DNA from: Clusia tigrina
Taxonomy: Eukaryota; Arthropoda; Insecta; Diptera; Clusiidae
Direction: 5' to 3'
DNA length: 64,000 bases
Assembly: GCA_920105625.2 (NCBI GenBank)
Contig: OV050032.1
Location: 114,870,542 to 114,934,541, forward strand
The first letter of the stretch is position 1, and each line of letters begins with the position of its first letter. A program made the translations under genes and the position numbers. This document shows positions 23,961 through 36,264 of this stretch, one piece after another. The notes below the pieces were generated by a model that ran no database searches, was not told where the DNA came from, and was given only the letters and a program-made list of their open reading frames with translations.

Positions 23961-26900
23961 CCTTGAGTCCCAAATCAAACACTGATAAAACTTCAAATGG
24001 CCCTAACTTCTATACGGTACGTCCTACACCTATCAAAGTTTGCAACATACAAATGCTTGTAACTTTTTACTGGAGCGTCTTAAAACCTTGAAATTTTGTA
24101 ACAATGAAGTACCCGAGCCTCTTGTCAATTTAAGCTATCGCTCAAAGCTATGCTACCCTTGAGTACCAAATCAAACACTGATAAAACTTCAAACGCCCCT
24201 AACTTCTTTACGGTACGTCCTACACATATCAAAGTTTGCAACATACAAATGCTTGTAACTTTTTACTGGAGCGTCATAAAACCTTGAAATTTTGTAACAA
24301 TAAAGTACTCGAGCCTCTTGTCAATTTAGGCCATCGCTCAAAGCTATGCTACCCTTGAGTCCCAAATCAAACACTGATAAATCTTCAAACGCCCCTAACT
24401 TCTTTACGGTACGTCCTACACCTATCAAAGTTTGCAACATACAAATGCTTGTATCTTTTTACTGGAGCGTCATAAAACCTTGAAATTTTGTAACAATGAA
24501 GTACCCGAGCCTCTTGTCAATTTAAGCTATCGCTCAAAGCTATGCTACCCTTGAGTCCCAAATCAAACACTGATAAAACTTCAAATGGCCCTAACTTCTA
24601 TACGGTACGTCCTACACCTATCAAAGTTTGCAACATACAAATGCTTGTAACTTTTTACTGGAGCGTCATAAAACCTTGACATTTTGTAACAATGAAGTAC
24701 CCGAGCCTTTTGTCAATTTAAGTTATCGCTCAAAGCTATGCTACCCTAGAGTCCCAAATCAAACACTGATATAACTTCAAACGCCCCTAACTTCTTTACG
24801 GTACGTCCTACACATATCAAAGTTTGCAACATACAAATGCTTGTAACTTTTTACTGGAACGTCATAAAACCTTGAAATTTTGTAACAATGAAGTACCCGA
24901 GCCTCTTGTCAATATAAGTTATCGCTCAAAGCTATGCTACCCTTGAGTCCCAAATCAAACACTGATAAATCTTCAAATGGCCCTAACTTCTATACGGTAC
25001 GTCCTACACCTATCAAAGTTTGCAACATACAAATGCTTGTATCTTTTTACTGGAGCGTCATAAAACCTTGAAATTTTGTAACAATGAAGTACCCGAGCCT
25101 CTTGTCAATTTAAGCTATCGCTCAAAGCTATGCTACCCTTGAGTCCCAAATCAAACACTGATAAAACTTCAAACGCCCCTAACTTCTTTACGGTACGTCC
25201 TACACCTATCAAAGTTTGCAACATACAAATGCTTGTAACTTTTTACTGGAACGTCATACAACCTTGAAATTTTGTAACAATGAAGTACCCGAGCCTCTTG
25301 TCAATTTAAGCTATCGCTCAAAGCTATGCTACCCTTGAGTCCCAAATCAAACACTGATAAAACTTCACACGCCCCTAACTTCTTTACGGTACGTCCTACT
25401 CATATCAAAGTTTGCAACATACAAATGCTTGTAACTTTTAACTGGAGCGTCATAAAACCTTGAAATTTTGTAACAATGAAGTACCCGAGCCTCTTGTCAA
25501 TTTAAGCTATCGCTCAAAGCTATGCTACCCTTGAGTCCCAAATCAAACACTGATAAAACTTCAAACGCCCCTAACTTCTTTACGGTACGTCCTACACATA
25601 TCAAAGTTTGCAACATACAAATGCTTGTAACTTTCTACTGGAGCGTCATAAAACCTTGAAATTTTGTAACAGTGAAGTACCCGAGCCTCTTGTCAATTTA
25701 AGCTATCGCTCAAAGCTATGCTACCCTTGAGTCCCAAATCAAACGCTGATAAATCTTCAAACGCCCCTAACTTCTTTACGGTACGTCCTACACCTATCAA
25801 AGTTAGCAACATACAAATGCTTGTAACTTTTTACTGGAGCGTCTTAAAACCTTGAAATTTTGTAACAATGAAGTACCCGAGCCTCTTGTCAATTTAAGCT
25901 ATCGCTCAAAGCTATGCTACCCTTGAGTCCCAAATCAAACACTGATAAAACTTCAAACGCCCCTAACTTCTTTACGGTACGTCCTACACATATCAAAGTT
26001 TGCAACATACAAATGCTTGTAACTTTTTACTGGAGCGTCATAAAACCTTGAAATTTTGTAACAATAAAGTACCCGAGCCTCTTGTCAATTTAGGCTATCG
26101 CTCAAAGATATGCTACCCTTGAGTCCCAAATAAAACACTGATAAAACTTCAAACGCCCCTAACTTCTTTACGGTACGTCCTACACCTATCAAAGTTTGCA
26201 ACATACAAATGCTTGTATCTTTTTACTGGAGCTTCATAAAACCTTGAAATTTTGTAACAATGAAGTACCCGAGCCTCTTGTCAATTTAAGTTATCGCTCA
26301 AAGCTATGATACCCTTGAGTCCCAAATCAAACACTGATAAAGCTTCAAATGGCCCTAACTTCTTTACGGTACGTCCTACACATATCAAAGTTTGCAACAT
26401 ACAAATGCTTGTAACCTTTTACTGGAGCGTCATAAAACCTTTAAATTTTGTAACAATCAAGTACTCGAGCCTCTTGTCAATTTAGGCCATCGCTCAAAGC
26501 TATGCTACCCTTGAGTCCCAAATCAAACACTGATAAATCTTCAAATGGCCCTAACTTCTATACGGTACGTCCTACACCTATCAAAGTTTGCAACATACAA
26601 ATGCTTGTATCTTTTTACTGGAGCGTCATAAAACCTTGAAATTTTGTAACAATGAAGTACCCGAGCCTCTTGTCAATTTAAGCTATCGCTCAAAGCTATG
26701 CTACCCTTGAGTCCCAAATCAAACACTGATAAAACTTCAAACGCCCCTAACTTCTTTACGGTACGTCCTACACCTATCAAAGTTTGCAACATACAAATGC
26801 TTGTAACTTTTTACTGGAGCGTCATAAAACCTTGACATTTTGTAACAATGAAGTACCCGAACCTTTTGTCAATTTAAGTTATCGCTCAAAGCTATGCTAC

Positions 26901-28500
26901 CCTAGAGTCCCAAATCAAACACTGATAAAACTTCAAACGCCCCTCACTTCTTTACGGTACGTCCTACACCTATCAAAGTTTGCAACATACAAATGCTTGT
27001 AGCTTTTTACTGGAGCGTCATAAAACCTTGAAATTTTGTAACAATGAAGTACCCGAGCCTCTTGTAAATTTAAGCTATCGCTCAAAGCTATGCTACCCTA
27101 GAGTCCCAAATCAAACACTGATAAAACTTCAAACGCCCCTAACTTCTTTACGGTACGTCCTACACCTATCAAAGTTTGCAACATACAAATGCTTGTAACT
27201 TTTTACTGGAGCGTCATAAAACCTTGAAATTTTGTAACAATAAAGTACTCGAGCTTCTTGTCAATTTAAACTATCGCTCAAAACTATGCTACCCTACAGT
27301 CCCAAATCAAACACTGATAAAACTTCAAACGCCCCTAACTTCTTTACGGTACGTCCTACACCTATCAAAGTTTGCAACATACAAATGCTTGTAACTTTTT
27401 ACTGGAACGTCAAACAACCTTGAAATTTTGTAACAATGAAGTACCCGAGCCTCTTGTCAATTTAAGCTATCGCTCAAAGCTATGCTACCCTTGAGTCCCA
27501 AATAAAACACTGATAAAACTTCAAACGCCCCTAACTTCTTTACGGTACGTCCTACTCATATCAAAGTTTGCAACATACAAATGCTTGTAACTTTTTACTG
27601 GAGCGTCATAAAACCTTGAAATTTTGTAACAATGAAGTACCCGAGCCTCTTGTCAATTTAAGCTATCGCTCAAAGCTATGCTACCCTTGAGTCCCAAATC
27701 AAACACTGATAAAACTTCAAACGCCCCTAACTTCTTTACGGTACGTCCTACACATATCAAAGTTTGCAACATACAAATGCTTGTAACTTTTTACTGGAGC
27801 GTCATAAAACCTTGAAATTTTGTAACAGTGAAGTACCCGAGCCTCTTGTCAATTTAAGCTATCGCTCAAAGCTATGCTACCCTTTAGTCCCAAATCAAAC
27901 GCTGATAAAACTTCAAACGCCCCTAACTTCTTTACGGTACATCCTACATATATCAAAGTTTGCAACATACAAATGCTTGTAACTTTTTACTGGACCGTCA
28001 TAAAACGTTGAAATTTTGTAACAATAAAGTACCCGAGCCTCTTGTCAATTTAAGTTATCGCTCAAAGCTATGCTACCCTTGAGTCCAAAATCAAACACTG
28101 ATAAAACTTCAAACGCCCCTAACTTCTATACGGTATGTCCTACACCTATCAAAGTTTGCAACATACAAATGCTTGTATCTTTTTACTGGAGCGTCAAAAA
28201 ACCTTGAAATTTTGTAACAATAAAGTACTCGAGCCTCTTGTCAATTTAGGCCATCGCTCAAAGCTATGCTACCCTTGAGTCCCAAATCAAACACTGATAA
28301 AACTTCAAATGGCCCTAACTTCTATACGGTACGTCCTACACCTATCAAAGTTTGCAACATACAAATGCCTGTATCTTTTTACTGGAGCGTCATAAAACCT
28401 TGAAATTTTGTAACAATGAAGTACCCGAGCCTCTTGTCAATTTAAGCTATCGCTCAAAGCTATGCTACCCTTGAGTCCCAAATCAAACACTGATAAAACT
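23961..28500 (+). repeat. Satellite domain D, near-consensus monomers
   Basis: About 23 monomers stay close to the consensus and show only weak higher-order structure. The tggaacgtcatacaacc and tggaacgtcaaacaacc variants at about 25250 and 27406 lie 2156 bp (11 monomers) apart, each followed by a ctactcatatc and a cagtgaag monomer. Most neighbours look like independently drifted consensus copies rather than members of a fixed unit. There is no gene. Confidence 0.7.
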
Positions 28501-28541
28501 TCAAATGGCCCTAACTTCTATACGGTACGTCCTACACCTAT

Positions 28542-29815
28542 CACAGTTGGCAACATTCAAATGCTTGTAACTTTTTACTGGAGCGTCATAAAACCTTGAA
28601 ATTATGAAACAATAAAGTACTCGAGCATCTTGTCAATTTAAGCTATCGCTCAAAGCTATGCTACCCTTGAGTCCCAAATCAAACACTGATAAAACTTCAA
28701 ACGCCCCTAACTTCTTTACGGTACGTCCTATACCTATCAAAGTTTGCAACATACAAATGCTTGTATCTTTTTACTGGAGCGTCATAAAACCTTGAAATTT
28801 TGTAACAATAAAGTACCCGAGCCCCTTGTCAATTTAAGTTATCGCTCAAAGCTATGCTACCCTTGAATCCCAAATCAAACACTGATAAAAATTCAAACGC
28901 CCCTAACTTCTATACGGTACGTCCTACACCTATCAAAGTTGGCAACATTCAAATGCTTGTAACTTTTTACTGGAGCGTCATAAAACCTTGAAATTTTGTA
29001 ACAATAAAGTTCTCGAACATCTTGTCAATTTAGGCCATCGCTCACAGCTATGCTTCCCTTGAGTCCCAAATCAAACACTGATAAAACTTCAAACGCCCCT
29101 AACTTCTATACGGTATGTCCTACACCTATCAAAGTTTGCAACATACAAATGCTTGTATCTTTTTACTGGAGCGTCATAAAACCTTGAAATTTTGTAACAA
29201 TAAAGTACTCGAGCCTCTTGTCAATTTAGGCCATCGCTCAAAGCTATGCTACCCTTGAGTCCCAAATCAAACACGTATAAAACTTCAAATGGCCCTAACT
29301 TCTATACGGTACGTCCTACACCTATCAAAGTTTGCAACATAGAAATGCTTGTATCTTTTTACTGGAGCGTCATAAAACCTTCAAATTTTGTAACAATAAA
29401 GTACTCGAGCTTCTTGTCAATTTAAGCTATCGCTCAAAACTATGATACCCTAGAGTCCCAAATCAAACACTGATAAAACTTCAAACGCCCCTAACTTCTT
29501 TACGGTACCTTCTACACCTATCAAAGTTTGCAACATACAAATGCTTGTAACTTTTTACTGGAGTGTCATACAACCTTGAAATTTTGTAACAATGAAGTAC
29601 CCGAGCCTCTTGTCAATTTAAGCTATCGCTCAAAGCTATGCTACCCTTGAGTCCCAAATCAAACACTGATAAAACTTCAAATGCCCCTAACTTCTTTACG
29701 GTACGCCCTACTCATATCAAAGTTTGCAACATACAAATGCTTGTAACTTTTTACTGGAGCGTCATAAAACCTTGAAATTTTGTAACAATAAAGTACCCGA
29801 GCCTCTTGTCAATTT
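28542..29815 (+). repeat. Copy of window start (~119-1392)
   Basis: Starting at cacagttggcaac, this stretch shares a long run of otherwise rare variants with 119-1392 at an offset of 28423 bp and with about 31481-32754 at 2939 bp. The shared variants include ccccttgtc, gataaaaattc, agttctcgaac, acacgtataaaac, catagaaatg, ccttcaaatt and acgccctactc. It ends near 29815, where it joins a caaactctg-type monomer. Confidence 0.85.
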
Positions 29816-30600
29816 AAGTTATCGCTCAAAGCTATGCTACCCTTGAGGCCCAAATCAAACTCTGATAAAACTTCAAACGCCCCTAACTTCTATACGGTAT
29901 GTCCTACACCTATCAAAGTTTGCAACATACAAATGCTTGTATCTTTTTACTGGAGCGTCATAAAACCTTGAAATTTGGTAACAATAAAGTATTCGAGCCT
30001 CTTGTCAATTTAGGCCATCGCTCAAAGCTATGCTAACCTTGAGTCCCAAATCAAACACTGATAAAACTTCAAATGGCCCTAACTTCTATACGGTACGTCC
30101 TACACCTATCAAAGTTTGCAACATACAAATGGTTGTAACTTTTTACTGGAGCGTCATAAAACATTGAAATTTTGTAACAATGAAGTACTCGAGCCTCTTG
30201 TCAATTTAAGATATCGCTCAAAGCTATGCTACCCTTGAGTCCCAAATCAAACACTGATAAAACTTCAAATGGCCCTAACTTCTATACGGTATGTCCTACA
30301 CCTATCAAAGTTTGCAACATACAAATGCTTGTATTTTTTTACTGGAGCGTCATAAAACCTTGAAATTTTGTAACAATGAAGTACCAGAGCCTCGTGTCAA
30401 TTTAAGCTATAGCTCAAAGCTAAGCTACCCTAGAGTCCCAAATCAAACGCTGATAAAACTTCAAACGCCCCTAACTTTTTTACGGTACGTCCGACACATA
30501 TCAAAGTTTGTAACATACAAATGCTTGTAACTTTTTACTGGAGCGTCATAAAACAATGAAATTTTGTAACAATAAAGTACTCGAGCATCTTGTCAATTTA

Positions 30601-31362
30601 GGCCATCGCTCAAAGCTATGCTACCCTTGAGTCCCAAATCAAACACTGATAAAACTTCAAACGCCCCTAACTTCTTTACGGTACGTCCAACACCTATCAA
30701 AGTTTGCAACATACAAATGCTTGTAACTTTTTACTGGAGCGTCATAAAACCTTGAAATTTTGTAACAATAAAGTACTCGAGCTTCTTGTCAATTTAAACT
30801 ATCGCTCAAAACTATGCTACCCTACAGTCCCAAATCAAACACTGATAAAACTTCAAACGCCCCTAACTTCTTTACGGTACGTCCTACACCTATCAAAGTT
30901 TGCAACATACAAATGCTTGTAACTTTTTACTGGAAAGTCATACAACCTTGAAATTTTGTAACAATGAAGTACCCGAGCCTCTTGTCAATTTAAGCTATCG
31001 CTCAAAGCTATGCTACCCTTGAGTCCCAAATCAAACACTGATAAAACTTCAAACGCCCCTAACTTATTTACGGTACGTCCTACTCATATCAAAGTTTGCA
31101 ACATACAAATGCTTGTAACTTTTTACTGGAGCGTCATAAAACCTTGAAATTTTGTAACAATGAAGTACCCGAGCCTCTTGTCAATTTATGCTATCGCTCA
31201 AAGCTATGCTACCCTTGAGTCCCAAATCAAACACTGATAAAACTTCAAACGCCCCTAACTTCTTTACGGTACGTCCTACACATATCAAAGTTTGCAACAT
31301 ACAAATGCTTGTAACTTTTTACTGGAACGTCATAAAACCTTGAAATTTGTAACAATAAAGTA
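30601..31362 (+). repeat. D-like island inside domain A
   Basis: The ctacagtccc monomer at about 30823, the tggaaagtcatacaacc junction and the ctactcatatc monomer match 27134-27810 at an offset of exactly 3528 bp (18 x 196). Family A resumes at 31363 with the sequence that opens the window. The island therefore looks like D material carried together with a duplicated A segment. Confidence 0.7.
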
Positions 31363-34300
31363 CCCGAGCCTCTTGTCAATTTAAGTTATCGCTCAAAGCT
31401 ATGCTACCCTTGAGTCCCAAATCAAATACTGATAAAACTTCAAACGCCCCTTACTTTTATACGGTACGTCCTACACCAATCACAGTTGGCAACATTCAAA
31501 TGCTTGTAACTTTTTACTGGAGCGTCATAAAACCATGAAATTATGAAACAATAAAGTACTCGAGCATCTTGTCAATTTAAGCTATCGCTCAAAGCTATGC
31601 TACCCTTGAGTCCCAAATCAAACACTGATAAAACTTCAAACGCCCCTAACTTCTTTACGGTACGTCCTATACCTATCAAAGTTTGCAACATACAAATGCT
31701 TGTATCTTTTTACTGAAGCGTCATAGAACCTTGAAATTTTGTAACAATAAAGTACCCGAGCCCCTTGTCAATTTAAGTTATCGCTCAAAGCTATGCTACC
31801 CTTGAATCCCAAATCAAACACTGATAAAAATTCAAACGCCCCTAACTTCTATACGGTACGTCCTACACCTATCAAAGTTGGCAACATTCAAATGCTTGTA
31901 ACTTTTTACTGGAGCGTCATAAAACCTTGAAATTTTGTAACAATAAAGTTCTCGAACATCTTGTCAATTTAGGCCATCGCTCACAGCTATGCTTCCCTTG
32001 AGTCCCAAATCAAACACTGATAAAACTTCAAACGCCCGTAACTTCTATACGGTATGTCCTACACCTATCAAAGTTTGCAACATACAAATGCTTGTATCTT
32101 TTTACTGGAGCGTCATAAAACCTTGAAATTTTGTAACAATAAAGTACTCGAGCCTCTTGTCAATTTAGGCCATCGCTCAAAGCTATGCTACCCTTGAGTC
32201 CCAAATCAAACACGTATAAAACTTCAAATGGCCCTAACTTCTATACGGTACGTCCTACACCTATCAAAGTTTGCAACATAGAAATGCTTGTATCTTTTTA
32301 CTGGAGCGTCATAAAACCTTCAAATTTTGTAACAATAAAGTACTCGAGCTTCTTGTCAATTTAAGCTATCGCTCAAAACTATGATACCCTAGAGTCCCAA
32401 ATCAAACACTGATAAAACTTCAAACGCCCCTAACTTCTTTACGGTACCTTCTACACCTATCAAAGTTTGCAACATACAAATGCTTGTAACTTTTTACTGG
32501 AGTGTCATACAACCTTGAAATTTTGTAACAATGAAGTACCCGAGCCTCTTGTCAATTTAAGCTATCGCTCAAAGCTATGCTACCCTTGAGTCCCAAATCA
32601 AACACTGATAAAACTTCAAATGCCCCTAACTTCTTTACGGTACGCCCTACTCATATCAAAGTTTGCAACATACAAATGCTTGTAACTTTTTACTGGAGCG
32701 TCATAAAACCTTGAAATTTTGTAACAATAAAGTACCCGAGCCTCTTGTCAATTTAAGCTATCGCTCAAAGCTATGCTACCCTTGAGTCCCAAATCAAACA
32801 CTGATAAAACTTCAAATGGCCCTAACTTCTATACGGTACGTCCTACACCTATCAAAGTTTGCAACATACAAATGCTTGTAACTTTTTATTGGAGCGTTAT
32901 AAAACCTTGAAATTTTGTAACAATGAAGTAATCGAGCCTCTTGTCAATTTAAGATATCGCTCAAAGCTATGCTACCCTTGAGTCCCAAATTAAACACTGA
33001 TAAATCTTCAAATGGCCCTAACTTCTATACGGTATGTCCTACACCTATCAAAGTTTGCAACATACAAATGCTTGTATCTTTTTACTGGAGCGTCATAAAC
33101 CCTTGAAATTTTGTAACAATAAAGTACTCGAGCATCTTATCAATTTAAGCTATCGCTCAAAGCTATGCTATCCTTGAGTCCCAAATCAAACACTGATAAA
33201 ACTTCAAATGACCCTAACTTTTTTACGGTACGTCCTACACCTATCAAAGTTTGCAACATACAAATGCTTGTATCTTTTTACTGGAGCGTCATAAAACCTT
33301 GAAATTTTGTAACAATAAAGTATTCGAGCCTCTTGTCAATTTAGGCCATCGCTCAAAGCTATGCTGACCTTGAGTCCCAAAGCAAACACTGATAAAACTT
33401 CAAATGGCCCTAACTTTTATACGGTACGTCCTACACCTATCAAAGTTTGCAACATACAAATGCTTGTATTTTTTTACTGGAGCGTTATAAAACCTTGAAA
33501 TTTTGTAACAATGAAGTACCCGAGCATCTTGTCCATTTAAGCTATCGCTCAAAGCTATGCTATCCTTGAGTCCCAAATCAAACACTGATAAAACTTCAAA
33601 TGGCCCTAACTTCTAAACGGTACGTCCTACACCTATCAAAGTTTTTCAACATACAAATGCTTGTAACTTTTTACTGGAGCGTCATAAAACCTTGAAATTT
33701 TGTAACAATAAAGTACTCGAGCTTCTTGTCAATTTAAGCTATCGCTCAAAACTATGATACCCTAGAGTTCCAAATCAAACACTGATAAAACTTCAAACGC
33801 CCCTTACTTCTTTACGGTACCTTCTACACCAATCAAAATTTGCAACATACAAATGCTTGTAACTTTTTACTGGAGTGTCATACAACCTTGAAATTTTGTA
33901 ACAATGAAGTACTCGAGCCTTTTGTCAATTTAAGCTATCGCTCAAAGCTATGCTACCCTTGAGTCCCAAATCAAACACTGATAAAACTTCAAATGCCCCT
34001 AACTTCTTTACGGTACGTCCTACTCATATCAAAGTTTGCAACATACAAATGCTTGTAACTTTTTACTGGAGCGTCATAAAACCTTGAAATTTTGTAACAA
34101 TAAAGTACCCGAGCCTCTTGTCAATTTAAGTTATCGCTCACAGCTATGCTACCCTTGAGTCCCAAATCAAACTCTGATAAAACTTCAAACGCCCCTAACT
34201 TCTATACGGTGCGTCCTACACCTATCAAAGTTGGCAACATTCAAATGCTTGTAACTTTTTACTGGAGCGTCATAAAACCTTGAAATTTTGTAACAATAAA

Positions 34301-34890
34301 GTACTCGAGCATCTTGTCAATTTAGGCCATCGCTCAAAGCTATGCTACCCTTGAGTCCCAAATCAAACACTGATAAAACTTCAAACGCCCCTAACTTCTA
34401 TACGGTATGTCCTACACCTATCAAAGTTTGCAACATACAAATGCTTGTATCTTTTTACTGGAGCGTCATAAAACCTTGAAATTTGGTAACAATAAAGTAT
34501 TCGAGCCTCTTGTCAATTTAGGCCATCGCTCAAAGCTATGCTAACCTTGAGTCCCAAATCAAACACTGATAAAACTTCAAATGGCCCTAACTTCTATACG
34601 GTACGTCCTACACCTATCAAAGTTTGCAACATACAAATGCTTGTAACTTTTTACTGGAGCGTCATAAAACCTTGAAATTTTGTAACAATGAAGTACTCGA
34701 GCCTCTTGTCAATTTAAGATATCGCTCAAAGCTATGCTACCCTTGAGTCCCAAATCAAACACTGATAAAACTTCAAATGGCCCTAACTTCTATACGGTAT
34801 GTCCTACACCTATCAAAGTTTGCAACATACAAATGCTTGTATTTTTTTACTGGAGCGTCATAAAACCTTGAAATTTTGTAACAATGAAGT
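31363..34890 (+). repeat. Copy of window bases 1-~3530
   Basis: At a constant offset of 31362 bp, this stretch follows 1-3530 monomer by monomer. Shared rare features include ccttacttttatacgg, caatcacagttgg, the opening variants listed for 28542-29815, the gctgacc/aaagcaaac monomer and the first tttttcaac monomer (2278 and 33640). The match ends near 3535, where one copy continues with cccgagcatcttgtcc and this one with cccgagcctc and tatagctc. Confidence 0.85.
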
Positions 34891-36264
34891 ACCCGAGCCT
34901 CTTGTCAATTTAAGCTATAGCTCAAAGCTAAGCTACCCTAGAGTCAGAAATCAAACGCTGATAAAACTTCAAACGCCCCTAACTTCTTTACGGTACGTCC
35001 GACACATATCAAAGTTTGTAACATACAAATGCTTGTAACTTTTTACTGGAGCGTCATAAAACAATGAAATTTTGAAACAATAAAGTACTCGAGCATCTTG
35101 TCAATTTAAGCTATCGCTCAAAGCTATGCTATCCTTGAGTCCCAAATCAATCACTGATAAAACTTCAAATGGCCCTAACTTGTAAACGGTACGTCCTACA
35201 CCTATCAAAGTTTTTCAACATACAAATGCTTGTAACTTTTTACTGGAGCGTCATAAAACCTTGAAATTTTGTAACAATAAAGTACTCGAGCTTCTTGCCA
35301 ATTTAAGCTATCGCTCAAAACTATGATACCCTAGAGTTCCAAATCAAACACTGATAAAACTTCAAACGCCCCTAACTTCTTTACGGTACCTTCTACACCT
35401 ATCAAAATTTGCAACATACAAATGCTTGTAACTTTTTACTGGAGCGTCATACAACCTTGAAATTTTGTAACAATGAAGTACCCGAGCCTTTTGTCAATTT
35501 AAGCTATCGCTCAAAGCTATGCTATCCTTGAGTCCCAAATCAAACACTGATAAAACTTCAAATGCCCCTAACTTCTTTACGGTACGTCCTACTCATATCA
35601 AAGTTTGCAACATACAAATGCTTGTAACTTTTTATTGGAGCGTCATAAAACCTTGAAATTTTGTAACAGTAAAGTACCCGAGCCTCTTGTCAATTTAAGT
35701 TATCGCTCAAAGCTATGCTACCCTTGAGTCCCAAATCAAACACTGATAAAACTTCAAACGCCCCTAACTTCTATACGGTGCGTCCTACACCTATCAAAGT
35801 TGGCAACATTCAAATGCTTGTAACTTTTTACTGGAGCGTCATAAAACCTTGAAATTTTGTAACAATAAAGTACTCGAGCATCTTGTCAATTTAGGCCATC
35901 GCGCAAAGCTATGCTACCCTTGACTCCCAAATCAAACACTGATAAAACTTCAAATGACCCTAACTTCTTTACGGTACGTCCTACACCTATCAAAGTTTGC
36001 AACATACAAATGCTTGTATCTTTTTACTGGAGCGTCATAAAACCTTGAAATTTTGTAACAATAAAGTATTCGAGCCTCTTGTCAATTTAGGCCATCGCTC
36101 AAAGCTATGCTGACCTTGAGTCCCAAAGCAAACACTGATAAAACTTCAAATGGCCCTAACTTTTATACGGTACGTCCTACACCTATCAAAGTTTGCAACA
36201 TACAAATGCTTGTATTTTTTTACTGGAGCGTTATAAAACCTTGAAATTTTGTAACAATGAAGTA
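33519..36264 (+). repeat. A-family 14-mer unit (2746 bp)
   Basis: The unit runs from one cccgagcatcttgtcc/tttttcaac start monomer to the next and holds 14 monomers plus two bases. Both added bases come from the two tttttcaac monomers it contains, at about 33640 and 35209. Confidence 0.8.
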
